Source: Agapetus fuscipes
Taxonomy: Eukaryota > Arthropoda > Insecta > Trichoptera > Glossosomatidae
DNA length: 64,000 nucleotides
Direction of reading: 5' to 3'
Assembly: GCA_951799405.1 (NCBI GenBank)
Contig: OX637334.1
Span: 5,084,001 to 5,148,000, forward strand
In this document: positions 21,201 through 31,902 of the stretch, piece by piece
How the letters are laid out: the number at the start of each line of letters is the position of its first letter
How positions within the stretch are numbered: position 1 is the stretch's first letter
Notes under the pieces: model-generated
Database searches by the model: none
Told to the model about the DNA's origin: nothing
The model's input: only the letters and a program-made list of their open reading frames with translations
Translations under genes and position numbers: made by a program

Positions 21201-21354
21201 TTTTCAGTATGGATAGTCAACCTCATGCCAACTTATTAGACAAATTGTAATACTTACAAGTTTGATTAAACAAGAATAAATCTTGAATAGGGTGTTTTAC
21301 ACTATGACGTCATTATTTATGGTGACATTGAGGCAAGGTGGCTATACATAAAAA
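21201..21354 (-). repeat. Right arm of ~155-bp inverted duplication
   Basis: Partner of 20089-20243. Includes cactatgacgtcattattta and ttgaggcaaggtggctatac. Confidence 0.9.
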
Positions 21355-21535
21355 CATCTGAAGATGGGAGGTATCTACTGCTTCTCCCGAAACTGGTCGT
21401 GTACAAAAATAAACTCATGTGAATTAAAACAAAGCAATTTTTATTTTAATCTAATCTAAAAAAAAACATGTGCTTTACATGTATTAGTAAAGTTTTGATC
21501 TCTCGAAACACCCAGAGTGGAATCTTTGCCCGAAG

Positions 21536-21685
21536 CATACAACATTACGTTTTAAATCAAGCATAGCGTTAACAAAAAATATAAAGAATGTAGTACAGCG
21601 ACGCTAGTGAGCGTTTGAGTTTCGACACATTTTCGTTACAACGTTATGGTGGAGTTTAAATGGAAATTTTTATACTTGGGGAATC
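21536..21685. mobile_element. MITE-I copy
   Basis: 'acaacattacgttttaaatc' to 'ttttatacttgggg', with the central gcgacgctagtgagcgtttg. Confidence 0.75.
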
Positions 21686-22159
21686 TTATCTCAGCTCGGA
21701 ATAAATTCCACGAAATTCCAACAATAGCCTAAGGGCAGGACTTATCCGGAATGGTGGAGAGTTTCCACCTCCCCCTTCACCCTATTACGTCTATAAAGTG
21801 GCGACTTGTGGAAATTTAGGAGCAAAATGAAATATTTTCGAATAATGAGACAAAAGTTAACAGTGACTCTTAGGCAGTTCTTGCTGACCCCCAAAGTCGT
21901 TGGAAATTCTTTAACAAAGGCAAGCAGACATGCACCAATACCTGATCCATCCAGTCTTAAAGCAACTAGATTTTTTGATGTTTAAGGTATATGTTTTAGA
22001 CCTATTTGCATTTGTTTTTGGATGATAAAGTGAAATCTGGGCCTGTTCCGAAATTAGGATGGTAACAAGAAAGGACGCAACGGGTGTGAAAATAAATTCA
22101 ACTCGGCAAAAACAGCCTCAAATCAACCCATTCAACAAGGAACAAAAAAATAAAATACA

Positions 22160-22398
22160 CTATTAACTGTGTAAAGATAAGCGGGCCGGCCTTACTCCAA
22201 ACATTTCAGTTGAACGGGGAGTTTCCCAGCTCCCAAGGGGGTTGGTACTTATTTCTTGTAGAGGTTGAGTGCCTACACCTTGCCAGTTTGAAATAAACAT
22301 CGAAATGAAAAATCATTTCGGACACCCTGGGCATGATTCGAACCCGAGCTCTCAGCATGGAATTCAAGCACTAAACCAACTGGGCTATCGATCGGACT
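22160..22398 (-). mobile_element. SINE-A copy lacking 3' end
   Basis: Head (reversed gctatcgatcggac, tgagct variant tgggct) to 'agataagcgggccggcctta'. About 90 nt of the 3' end is missing. Confidence 0.82.
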
Positions 22399-22414
22399 TA
22401 TATCCTTAGTTTAT

Positions 22415-22735
22415 TGTTATGATTTGACTTAGGGTTACTTTTAATTAAACTGCGAATTAAATATATTTTTCACAATATTGTTTATAAATATACTGTTTAA
22501 TCTTCACTCTCTGCTTACAGGTTTTCGCGTTACAATGTTCAAAGACATTCTGTCTCCCCACAGAATCTTTGCTCGTATTTATATGTGCACACAGACGATT
22601 CTTAAATGTTCGAGAACATGCGGCACACTTCCAAAATGGATTATACTAGAACAATTTATTATTATTTTATTTATTTCATCATTAACGTGCTTAGATACAC
22701 GTCCTCCGAAAACCATACGTTAGTAATAGTATAAA
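22415..22735 (+). repeat. Repeat F copy
   Basis: Collinear with 8320-8645: 'gcgaattaaatatatttttc', 'cacagaatctttgctcgtat', 'acgattcttaaatgttcgag', 'ccaaaatggattatacta'. Confidence 0.65.
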
Positions 22736-22739
22736 TCGC

Positions 22740-23743
22740 TTGTTCTCGAATGATTTTATATCTATTTTCTCACGACTCCCCGCCCCTGCAGCCGGACTAC
22801 CTTTTCTTAAGAAATGGGTTTCCGTCCCTTTGTGGCACAAAAGCTCACCCCGCCTAATTATCACACTCGTGTGGGGAACTATCGCATTTGTGTGCGGGGA
22901 AAACTACCTATTGACTTTTCCGCACAAAGAAATATGATAATGTACGGAAAATGTGTTAAGCTGAATTTATATGGGTACATTTAAAATCTATCGATCTACC
23001 TAATGAAATATATATCTAAGATTTATTTAATGCTAGCTGACCCGATAGACGTTTTTCTGTCTTCATTACAATAAATCAGATAATCCAGTTACCTACTCAA
23101 GATGTTTTTATAAATTATGCACTAAAAAGAAAAATATTTCACTGTCTTTTGAGACAAAAAAACGGATAGGAGAAAGGTTTTGTATCTTTGGAGATATTTC
23201 AAATCTAAACCAAGAGATCGGTTGCTGGATAATGGTTAAAAATTGCCGGCACCAAGAGGTTAATCATTTTAGGCCCTAGGGTGATGCGGTTACCAATTAA
23301 TGTCATTTAATTTTTACTATAAACATATTTTTTTACTTAGCTTAATATTAACAACTGGCTGAATACTGAGAGTTGCATTTAGAAAATTTAAAAGAAAAAT
23401 CACTTAATAGCATTACACAGTAAACGCCTGTTTGTATCAAAATGTATGCCGGAGATAAACGCGTTATGTCATGTGAACTGCACAAAGAAGTTATTCTGTG
23501 AATTTTTGTACAAAATCTGATAAATATTTCTAGTCTTCTCATATACGCATTCTTTTTTTCTCATTTTTATCACTATGGTAATTAGTGATTTTTTTAAATC
23601 AAACATTAAAAAATATTACATATGTATCAGGGGTGCGCATCCCATACAGGCACATGCGCCTAATAGGTAGGCAATATATAGTAAAAAAACTAATTTAAAG
23701 CTTGATATTGAGATTTAAAATTCAAAATTAAAATTCGATTGGA
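22740..23743. other. Unassigned AT-rich sequence
   Basis: Nothing recognised on either strand up to the hAT target duplication. Confidence 0.45.
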
Positions 23744-23751
23744 GCCATGGT

Positions 23752-24885
23752 TAGGGACTGGAAAATAGTGGTGTTATTTTTTAGGAAATTCGCGTTATTT
23801 TTTTGTGAAATTCGCGTTATTTTTGATCAAAAACAGGGAAATTCGCGTTATTTTTCATGATAAACGGGGAGATTCGGTGTAATTTTAAGGGTTGATTAGA
23901 TCAAAATAAAGGTTTATATAATTGCAAAACAAAATATATTACTAATATTTACATTTTATTATGTAAACAACAATATGTAGGTACCTTCAAAAACAAGGAA
24001 TAATAAACAACATCTGTCTCAATACGAGTATCTGCAACCGAAGATGGTGGAAGTACCCACCGAAAACGTTTTTGCAATAAAAAATACTCAAGTGGTACAA
24101 AACAATGTTTTTAATTTTAGTTTCTTAATTTTTTAAATTATTTTTTAAAATAATCATTTTTTTACAAAAACCATTGATTGAAAAAGTATTAATATTTCAA
24201 TGACACTCCGAATACCCTGCAAATATCCTTTTAAAATATTTAATTTTTGTGCATTTAGTCTCTAGATGAGGGTTATCTCATTTTTCAAGGGATGTTGGCT
24301 TTTATGAAAGCTTCAAGTTGTGCTCTTGGCTAATCCAGCAACAGCTTCACTCCTTGAAGTATTTTCCTTCATTGATGTCACGATTTAAGTCTGCTTGGAT
24401 GATCCAGGATAGTTCTGCTTATCATTATTTTTTTTAATAAAATAGATTTGTGAATAGGAATGCAATTCACCAACCTACTCTGCTTGGCCAGATACTGGTA
24501 TTAATATCATTAATTAATAATTCATTATTATTTATTTTAATGAATTATTCATTTTTAATTACCCAATTACATCTGTTGAACCAGGGTCAGAACCCAGGTG
24601 GGGATCGAACCCCGCGTCTAGCGTTCTAGCGTGTTTAAACGTTGAAAGGGACCAATTTTCCTGTGCTTTGCACCTTGCAAAGGGTTTTTGCAGGATTTTT
24701 TTCTTTCCCACAAAATCGTTGCGTTGCAAAAGCGATACATGACAACTTTTTAGCACAATTTCTACCAAAAGTACGAAAATTCGCGATATTTGCGTAAAAC
24801 CTGAAATTTCGCGTTATTCGCGTAAAAACATCAAAATTCGCGAATAAATTCGTTTTATCGCGATCGCGAAATTTTCCAGTCCCTA
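23752..24885. mobile_element. Non-autonomous hAT element, 1134 bp, with 8-bp target duplication
   Basis: The ends are TAGGGACTGGAAAAT and its exact inverse ATTTTCCAGTCCCTA. They are flanked on both sides by GCCATGGT (23744-23751 and 24886-24893). TIR of the TAGGG type plus an 8-bp duplication is the hAT signature. Sub-terminal words gaaattcgcgttatttt recur several times near both ends, as expected for transposase-binding repeats. No transposase frame is present. A SINE-D (24447-24640) is inserted inside. Confidence 0.92.
24447..24640 (-). mobile_element. SINE-D inside the hAT element
   Basis: 'aatgcaattcaccaacctac', 'acatctgttgaaccagggtc' and the tRNA-like B-box region 'ggggatcgaaccccgcg' are in order. 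It is younger than its hAT host. Confidence 0.8.
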
Positions 24886-25168
24886 GCCATGGTTAGTTAG
24901 CTCTTCAGTCAAGTTCAAATGAGTTATTTTAAAAAAATATTTATTTTGTTGAGAAAATATTTATTCAGAAATGTATTTGTCTATACCCTATGCATGCGCC
25001 TGATACGTGTACAATGAATGATTTATATACAACAACAAAAATATTCAATCATTTTAAATATGTACTTACCCTGAGCTCTTCCCTTTCATCTTACGCTTGT
25101 CGATTTCATTTACTTTCAAACTGAGAGAAAAAGAAGTAAATACAGAAACAATATAATGAGAAACTTAC

Positions 25169-25228
25169 CGAGCTTTCGTTTTTTCTGAGGATTCCCGAAG
25201 AAACTGTCAGTTCCCCTTCGGACGGAGG
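25169..25228 (-). CDS. Gyc32E: Receptor guanylate cyclase, coding exon 3 (20-residue micro-exon)
   Basis: This 60-nt exon lies between acceptor TTTGTTTCAG and donor GTAAGT. It is phase 0 at both ends and encodes PPSEGELTVSSGILRKNESS. It follows MGDQ of exon 2 directly and leads into the MFKDKTHYPTLTR segment of exon 4, so it adds a variable loop with one N-glycosylation sequon (NES). Because it is a multiple of three and phase 0-0, it could be skipped without breaking the frame; whether it is alternatively spliced cannot be seen here. Confidence 0.82.
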
Positions 25229-25492
25229 CTGAAACAAAAATACAACTCGGTTAGATCAAGGCCTCGCCTCATCAACCCGGCTACACGTCTCGAGCAACTT
25301 GTATTACTTAAGCCTTGATGTGGGATACAAATAGTCTTCATGTACCTGAGATGTGTGGGAGAAGAGAAAGGAAAAAGGCTGAACGAAATTCTGATTGTAC
25401 ACACATATATTTTCAAGGGTTTATCTGTTAGCACAATGAGAGTTCCTTGTATTTTTGTAGAAATTTAATAAAAAAAATAAAGTTTAATTCAC

Positions 25493-25511
25493 TTTTTTTT
25501 TTTTTTTTTTT
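25493..25511 (+). repeat. Poly-T run
   Basis: About 19 consecutive T, in the intron between exon 3 and exon 4. Possible A-tail relic of a minus-strand retrocopy, but no body is recognisable. Confidence 0.6.
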
Positions 25512-25555
25512 CTCTAGCGTTTTTGCCTAATAATTGTTAACCATTAAGCTCATGA

Positions 25556-25790
25556 AGATATAGGTTGGTATGAGGCTGACCACCCATACTGTAAAAAATG
25601 GTTCACTTTGCCAATGCCATCCCTGTTTCAGGGAAGGTCGGCAAGAGTTGCAGGGCTTATGTTTATTTGAGATTGTTTTTTTATTATAGGTTCACATGCG
25701 GCATGCGTTAGCGCGAAATTACGAGTATACATGTCTGCTTGTGGGAATGCGTTTAATATGAATCTTAAATGAAATATATCTTTGTTTTTG
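25556..25790 (+). mobile_element. RTE 3' UTR copy
   Basis: 'taggttggtatgaggctgac' to 'aaatgaaatatatctttg'; the tandem tail is missing. Confidence 0.88.
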
Positions 25791-26009
25791 TTTCTTACAC
25801 TTTATGGTCTTAGCAAAAGAGTTACAGTGATGAAGAAAATAAAGTTCAAACAAACAAAAACGGCAGATTTTGGGGAAAATCACTGTTTAACACTTTCCGT
25901 AAACTTTACTTTACTCAAGTTTTGCAACTTGTACTAAGGGTACTGTACACTATACACCAATAACCGTATGGTTATGGTTGAGAATCACACGCAAGTTATA
26001 TGCCTGATA

Positions 26010-26196
26010 ATATATAATAATAATATTAGGATGACTTATTTGGTGAGCGCTGTTTTTGTGTGAATCACACCTCAAAAGCCCTCTGGGAGCTTGGTCGTCG
26101 CTATAAAAAGCGACAATTCTCAAGCTAGACACAATTGCTGTAAGGCTGGATAGATCTTTGTTGACCGGTCTTTGCTAAAGGTCTACGATTTTTCAG
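26010..26196 (-). mobile_element. SINE-B body, tRNA-like head missing
   Basis: taataatattaggatgactt (tail) to aaaggtctacgatttttca. It ends where the exon-2 copy begins. Confidence 0.82.
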
Positions 26197-26200
26197 GGGG

Positions 26201-26237
26201 GATGGGGATTCTCCAGTAGGCGGCCAGCCTGGCTACA
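26201..26237 (-). pseudogene. 37-nt partial copy of exon 2
   Basis: On the plus strand this stretch reads gatggggattctccagtagg and onward, and matches exon 2 at 26592-26628 at 35 of 37 positions, in the same orientation. In the exon frame it would read VARLAAYWRIPI. Similarity stops abruptly on both sides. Immediately next to it, at about 26240, a MITE-H copy begins, and on the other side a truncated SINE-B ends. It has no splice sites of its own. It is a fossil of a local duplication or of filler DNA copied during a transposon insertion. Confidence 0.85.
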
Positions 26238-26241
26238 ACGC

Positions 26242-26498
26242 TGCCTTAGTTCTTGTTTGCCGTATAGACCATTAAGCTAATTTCACATTAGCAATGTTTG
26301 CATGTGTACTGGACCAATGTGTCTTATGAAAACAGGAAATTGATTTAAAAAATATTTAAAACAACTCTCACATTATCGATTTGTACGTTTTTTCTTAGCT
26401 CAGATTGTGTAGAATTTGATTCTTAAGACAACTGCATTAAAAAGTCATATTGCACAGAATTGGTCTGTACGGCAAACAACTGGTGGTCCATAGGTAGT
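26242..26498. mobile_element. MITE-H copy
   Basis: Inverted ends ttcttgtttgccgtatagac / gtctgtacggcaaacaact. Interior tgtgtactggaccaatgtgt shared with copies at 29366, 44330 and 45165. Confidence 0.85.
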
Positions 26499-26570
26499 AG
26501 GTTCTCCCTCAAGTAATTGCTACACTGTTTTAGCTTAAAGTAATTTATGAAAATGAAGCGTCTTCCTGAC

Positions 26571-26736
26571 CTGGTCTCCCATGCCCGTGATGATGGGGAT
26601 GTTCCAGTAGGCGGCCAGCCTGGCTACAGGTTCCAGGGCGAAGGCGCAGGCGGGTCCTATGAAGGCGATCACGTCGTCCTGGAACCTCATGTCTGCAGCC
26701 AAACCTGGAGCCTGAGCACCAGAACATGTGGGGTAA
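26571..26736 (-). CDS. Gyc32E: Receptor guanylate cyclase, coding exon 2 (ANF-receptor core)
   Basis: The exon is bounded by acceptor GTTCCAG and donor GTCAGG. Its first base completes the Ser codon left open by exon 1 (AG+T), giving QRS-YPTCSGAQAPGLAADMRF. It continues DDVIAFIGPACAFALEPVARLAAYWNIPIITGMGDQ (quoted in pieces: DDVIAFIGPAC, AFALEPVARLAAYW, NIPIITGMGDQ). The GPAC Cys and the ARLAAYW helix are hallmarks of the first lobe of the ligand-binding domain shared with natriuretic-peptide receptors, which read GPGC...APVARF..HW from memory. The exon ends on a complete codon. It is far richer in G+C than the surrounding intron. A 37-nt near-copy of its centre lies about 390 bp further along the intron, at 26201-26237. 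Confidence 0.93.
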
Positions 26737-26799
26737 CTGGAACAACAGTAACAAAACATAGCAAATAAGATTTAGCTTTAGCTTTCAACTGGTTCTATA

Positions 26800-26995
26800 A
26801 TAATAATCTATAATCTAAGTTGTAAAGATATATTACATTTGAGATTTATATTGTATTCCCACAAGCAAACACGTTTAAGTTAGCGCTTAAACATGCCGCA
26901 TGTGAACCTACAATATAAAACCGAATCTCAAATGAACATGAGTCCTGCAACTCTTCCCGACCTTCCCTGAAACAGGGGTGCAAAGTGAACCATTC
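26800..26995 (-). mobile_element. RTE 3' UTR copy, truncated in the promoter-proximal end
   Basis: 'ataatctaagttgtaaagat' to 'ggtgcaaagtgaaccattct'. Confidence 0.82.
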
Positions 26996-27244
26996 TGATT
27001 TTGTGAAATTGTTTTGTTAAAATTCACTTTTTATTTTTGTTTACCATCTCTTTACTCTTGTTGCTATTCTGATATTTTTTTTTATATAAGGTAGCTATTT
27101 TTTAAATTTAAAAACTGTAATTTTCTTTAAATTTTGTAAACTGACATCCTGTCTATTTAAACATGTGTGCTGTTGTTTTTCGTACCTATATAAAAAGATC
27201 ATGCGTGATTAAAACACATACGGGAGTGTGACAGGAATAACTCT

Positions 27245-27320
27245 TAGAGATAGCTCAGTTGGTAGAGTGCTTGCATTCCATGCAGGGAGCTCGGGTGTGA
27301 ATCCCACCTAGGGTGTCAGA
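27245..27320 (+). mobile_element. SINE-A head only
   Basis: 'agatagctcagttggtagag' and the B box region 'gggtgtgaatcccacc'. It stops at gtgtcagaaag. The stem pairing is poor and an RTE fragment follows, so it is not a working tRNA gene. Confidence 0.78.
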
Positions 27321-27335
27321 AAGTAAAAAATTAGC

Positions 27336-27492
27336 TTACTTAGTCAATGTTACCCCAGTTTTAGGCCAGGTCGGCAGGAGTTGCAAGGCTTATGTACCGC
27401 TTATGTATGCTTATTTGTGATTTGGGTTTTAATTTGCAAGTACGCATGCAGCATGTGTAAGCGTAAACTTACACGTGTATGCTTGTGAGGTA
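27336..27492 (+). mobile_element. RTE 3' UTR partial copy
   Basis: 'gtcaatgttaccccagtttt' to 'cttacacgtgtatgcttgtg'. Confidence 0.7.
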
Positions 27493-28104
27493 CTTTATTA
27501 TTATTTATACAGCAAACAAACAGTTTATACATGATTTATATTGGTACAAAAACATAATTAATACATTTATTCTTTATTGTACCTATACCTACCTATTTAT
27601 TTGAATTTATATAATTTTGATCTATGGTTTGTTCTTAATAATTTTAATTTGACATACATCACTCTTGATAATGACCTGAGTATTGACGGTCGAAAGTGCT
27701 CGAGATATAAAATATTATTGTGAAAATTAAACTACGTTTAAGAAAAAAATATTTTATTTTAAATAATTAATACAATTCAAAAAGCAGCAAAGAAGTGTGA
27801 TGAAAATTTTTTATGAATCCTAAATGATAAAATATCTTTGTAACTAATATTATAGTTTATCGATAGATATTAGTACAGTACTGAGGGAACGCTTGTACGT
27901 TATATAAATTGTGTACCAGCTGATTTTCCTTGCAAACACTGAACTTAATTAATTCCGGGGACTTCATAACCGGATAAACATCATTGGGCGAGTCCCAAAT
28001 GAAGGGAGCTTGGATATCCCAAACAATAGGGCATGCAGATTACAAATTCTCAGGGCTTGAAAGGGGGATGGTTTCATCAAAGGTCAGAAAAGCATAAATG
28101 ACTG
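27493..28104. other. AT-rich sequence with one hairpin-repeat relic
   Basis: At 27655-27710 there is a string related to 4201-4290 (tgacctgagtattgacggtc, then gaaagtgctcg). Otherwise nothing recognised. Confidence 0.45.
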
Positions 28105-28388
28105 TCCGATCGATAGCTCAGTTGGTAGAGTGCTTGCATTCCATGCCGTGAGCTAGGGTTAGAATCCCACCGAGGGTGTCAAAAAGAATTTCCCGTTTCG
28201 GTGTTGATTTCAAACTCAAACTACTCAGCCTTCATAAGAAATGAGTACCAGTCACCTCGGGAGCTGAGAAACCCCCACTTCAACTGAAGACTGTGTAAAA
28301 ATAAGTTCCACTCGCCAGATGCGAAACGCTTCGGGGATAACGCGGCTAGAAGTAACACTAAATGTGTAGCTTAGTTACGTTTGCGATA
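28105..28388 (+). mobile_element. SINE-A copy
   Basis: Intact head (tcgatagctcagttggtaga) and B box variant gggttagaatcccacc. Two internal deletions, one removing most of the aataaaataccgg block. Confidence 0.87.
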
Positions 28389-28707
28389 TAATAGAAACAT
28401 GTGTGCTGCAAAAGCATTGTGGTGCAATAACAAGTAAAACAAGACTTTCTTTTTTGGCCTTCAGCCAGCAAGAAAGTTTGAAGGATTTTTTTTTTAGAGA
28501 TTTTTTCGGTGGGAAAATGTCACATGTTATTATAGCAAGGGGCCCTTAGCAATCAATATTTAATTATCAGTTTTCTATTGCCTTAACAACCGGCCGTGTG
28601 ACGTAACAATTTTATTGACGTTGTAAAAATATGCGAACCTGGTTTTTGAGAAAACGCCAGACATTCCGTTTATTTAGTTTTAATATATTTCTTCCTGACA
28701 CATATGT

Positions 28708-28968
28708 TCCTTGACTTAAAGGCTGGTATGCAGCTGACCACCCATGCTGTAAAAATGGTTCAATTGTCCAATGTCACCCCTGTCTCAGGGAAGGACGGCA
28801 AGAGTTGCAGGGTGTATGTCCATTTGAAATTTGGTTTTTATGTTGTAGGTTCACATGCCGCATGTACGAGCGCGAACTTGTACGTGTCTGGTTGTGAAAA
28901 TGCATGTAATGTGAATCTCCAATGTAACGTATCTTTGCAACTTAGATAAGATTAGATTAGATTAGATC
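28708..28968 (+). mobile_element. RTE 3' UTR copy with ATTAG tail
   Basis: ttccttgacttaaaggctgg to a tail of four TTAGA units (28945-28966). Confidence 0.88.
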
Positions 28969-29111
28969 TTAAAAAAAAAACTGAAAAATAGTAAAAGTCC
29001 TAGTCGAGATGAAAATCTCACAAAGTGTCCACACACAGTCATAATTAGTCTATAGGTTAGAGGCGTGCCCATAAGCGGGAAAACTAGCGTTTGGAATAAT
29101 ATGGAAAAAAT

Positions 29112-29376
29112 AGCTGTATCTAAGCTGCACACATATGTAGGTAGTAAAACTTATTTCGACTTTGTTTCCGAATGTATTGCATGTGGCGAGTGAAACCTGT
29201 TTAGTTTTACGAGTGAGAAGGTTCGGCCGTACACCAGCCATTTCCCTTAAAATCAGAGTTTCCCTACTCTTAAAGGGGAAGGTTCCAATTTCTTGTCTTG
29301 GCGAGGTCGGTATTTTGATTTTGAGGTTTGAGATAAACACCAAAAACGAATTTTTTTTTGACAACCTAAGGTACCT
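29112..29376 (-). mobile_element. SINE-A, old copy without head
   Basis: 'atctaagctgcacacatatg' to 'tttgacaacct'. Many substitutions, block order kept. Confidence 0.75.
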
Positions 29377-29625
29377 ACTCGCTCCCCCACTTCTTGTTTA
29401 TCGTATATGCCAATCTTGTCAAATATGACTTTTTCATGCAGTTGTCTTATGAATCAAATTCTACACAATCTGAGCTAAGAAAAACCGTAAGTCTCGATAA
29501 TGTGAGAGTTCTTTTAAATATTTTGTAAATAAATTTCTTGTTTTCATAAGACACATTGGTCCAGTACACATGCAAACATTGCTCATGTAAAATTTTCTAA
29601 GAAACCAAGGCAGCGTACTGGCATT
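29366..29625. mobile_element. MITE-H copy (inverted relative to 44330)
   Basis: gctcccccacttcttgttta ... aaaccaaggcagcg. Interior acacattggtccagtacaca. Confidence 0.85.
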
Positions 29626-30035
29626 GAACGCAAGCGTTCTATCTATGTAAGCAAACCTCCAGACCGGTGAAACGCATATAAATGAGTTATTATCGGTTCC
29701 GAGAATATAAGTGAAAAACTGGTCATATTTTTTTCTGAGAATCAATGAAATACATTTTTTGTAATGAGATATGGAAGAAAAGTTTTACCAGAGAAAATAT
29801 GATTTTTGTTTGTAGGGCTTCAGGAATTTCCTTACAGTTTTATTCGTCTTATTTTCCAATTATTTGCAATGGTGAAAAATTGATACGTGAAATTTGTGAA
29901 AGAATGACGTCCGAATTAAAAAAAAATAAAAAAAAATTGTTAAGAGGAATGCAATTCACCAACATATTCTGCCTGGCCAGAAACAGGTATTAATATCATC
30001 AATTAATGATTAATTATTGTTTATTTTAATGGCTT

Positions 30036-30391
30036 ATGGTATGAGGCTGACCACTCATACTGTAAGAAATGGTCCACTTTGCCAATGTCACCCCTGTTTC
30101 AGGGAAGGACGGCAAGAGTTGCAGGGCTTATGTTCATTTGAGATTGGGTTTTTATATTGTAGGTCCACATGCGGCATGTGTTAGCGCGAAATTATACATG
30201 TCTGCTTGTGGGAATGCATTTAATATAAATCTTAAATGATATATTTCTTTGCAGCTGCCACATCACCAACACCTCTGCGGCACTATAACAAGTGTCATAG
30301 ACCCTTAGAGTCTCTCGAATCTAGGGAGTCTCCCGCAAAGGCTTTCTTACAAAAAAAAAAAGCTTAGATTTAGATTAGATTTTAGATTTAG
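30036..30391 (+). mobile_element. RTE 3' UTR copy interrupted by module C
   Basis: 'atggtatgaggctgaccact' to tttgcagct at 30254; its tail resumes at agcttagatttagattagat (30361). Confidence 0.88.
30252..30361 (+). mobile_element. Module C with A-tail
   Basis: 'cacctctgcggcactataac', 'aagtgtcatagaccctta', 'atctagggagtctcccgc', ending ttctta plus A(11). The same module follows SINE-B at 35943 and 49308. Here it stands alone. Confidence 0.85.
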
Positions 30392-30695
30392 ACGTATTAA
30401 TTAAGAATTACCCAATAACATCTGTTGAACCAGGGTCAAATGACCCAGGCGGGGATCGAACCAACGTTCTTATAGACCAAACACGCTAGAAAGATCAGTC
30501 TACTTGACCCCTCGGCAATAACACCGACAATTTTATGGATATGTTCTTTAAAGAAAGAAAAAACAACATATACAGGCATTTAATGGTGGAATAAGACGAA
30601 ATTATGTATTTGTAATCTATGTATGTTGCAAAGATGTACTTACATTTAACTTATATTATAATTTTTATCAACTTAAATTTTTATTTTTATTATTA

Positions 30696-30757
30696 ATATG
30701 CGGTTAACCAACCACAGTGTAAAAAATGGTTCACTTTGCTAATGTAACCCCTGTTTA
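30696..30757 (+). mobile_element. RTE 3' UTR fragment
   Basis: 'gtaaaaaatggttcactttg' followed by ctaatgtaacccctgttt. Confidence 0.7.
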
Positions 30758-30759
30758 CA

Positions 30760-31180
30760 TTATGGTTTGTGAAGTACCTAAATATATAATAAATTTTGTA
30801 ACTAGTACAAAATAAAATCAACGTATACATGAAATTTTCTCGCAAAAGGAAAAAAAACGGTGTAACTTTGATTTTCATTTTGTTTTTTTCTTCATAAATT
30901 ATTCATTAAAAACAAGAAAAGACAACAAAAAATGCTGATTGAATTTTTATACCCTTCATAAAAATACCAAAGATTTTTCATAAAATTCTTTTATATTTAT
31001 TTTATAAAGCCTTTTTATCCTTGTTGTGTTTTGGTTTGCTTAATTGAAAAAAAAAAAAATTTTAAACAAGACTTTTTTTTCTCCGAAAGAAATTATTTGA
31101 AGTATGCCAATGCCACTCCTGTTTATAAAATGTCTTTTTGAGTTGCAGAGCTAATGTTACTCCTCTGAGGCTACGCAACC
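30760..31180. other. AT-rich sequence, nothing recognised
   Basis: Long A/T runs only. Confidence 0.45.
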
Positions 31181-31182
31181 CA

Positions 31183-31376
31183 ACTAACCTACTCATATAG
31201 TGTAACTTCTCGCGTTGTCATCGAAGGAGTCGCTTGTGGCTAGTGGAATATATTTATTTTTATAGATAAGGGGCCATACGCCACCCACTTCAGTTGAAGG
31301 GGGGGCTTACCAGCTACGAGGGGCTGGCAGGCATTTTTTATGAAGGCTGAGTAAACCTTTCCGGTATTTATTTTAT
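31183..31376 (-). mobile_element. SINE-A 3' two-thirds
   Basis: 'cctactcatatagtgtaact' to 'ctttccggtatttattttat'; head absent. Confidence 0.8.
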
Positions 31377-31397
31377 GTTAACATTTTCAATTCGTAT

Positions 31398-31626
31398 AAA
31401 ATGCATGCCCACAAACAAGTTCATATCAAATGCATGCTTACAAACAAACACGTATAGTTCGCGCTTACAAATGTTGCATGTGTATTAACAAATAAAAATC
31501 CAAACCTCAAATAAACATAAACCCTTCAACTTTTTCCGAGCTTCCCTGAAACAAGGGTGACATTGGCAAAGTGAACCTTTTTTTACAGTATGGGTGGTCA
31601 GCCTCATACCAACCTATATGTCAAGG
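31398..31626 (-). mobile_element. RTE 3' UTR copy
   Basis: A short internal duplication (atgcatgcccacaaac / atgcatgcttacaaac) precedes the usual blocks, ending accaacctatatgtcaagg. Confidence 0.85.
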
Positions 31627-31902
31627 AATAGCACGGTTGTGCACAAAATAGGAATGATGAAATAATTTTTTTTTCATATTCCTATAGTACTTATGCTCTC
31701 TTTTATAGCCCTGATAAAAAATTAAGACTTTTTATCTAAGGATTTCATAGAACACAAAATAATCCTTTTTAAATATCACTTTGTTTGCTAAAGCGAGCAG
31801 AGAATTTCGAGAACAAAAGAATTACAATACATAACATTGTTAACTGCTTCATAAAGAGACGTGGATAGTATAAAAGGCAGGGGTTAGGGAGAGATTGCCT
31901 CA

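Larger units (their letters stand above)
29941..30530 (-). mobile_element. SINE-D split by nested insertions
   Basis: SINE-D pieces at 29941-30034 and 30392-30530 are separated by a plus-strand RTE 3' UTR (30036-30391). That UTR is itself split by module C (30252-30361). The D part keeps 'acatctgttgaaccagggtc' and the tRNA-like cggggatcgaacc. Confidence 0.88.

Noticed and set aside
28106..28180. Functional tRNA genes at SINE heads (7448, 9599, 27245, 28106, 36129, 61290)
   Set aside because: A and B boxes are visible, but the acceptor and anticodon stems do not pair properly and each is followed by a SINE body.
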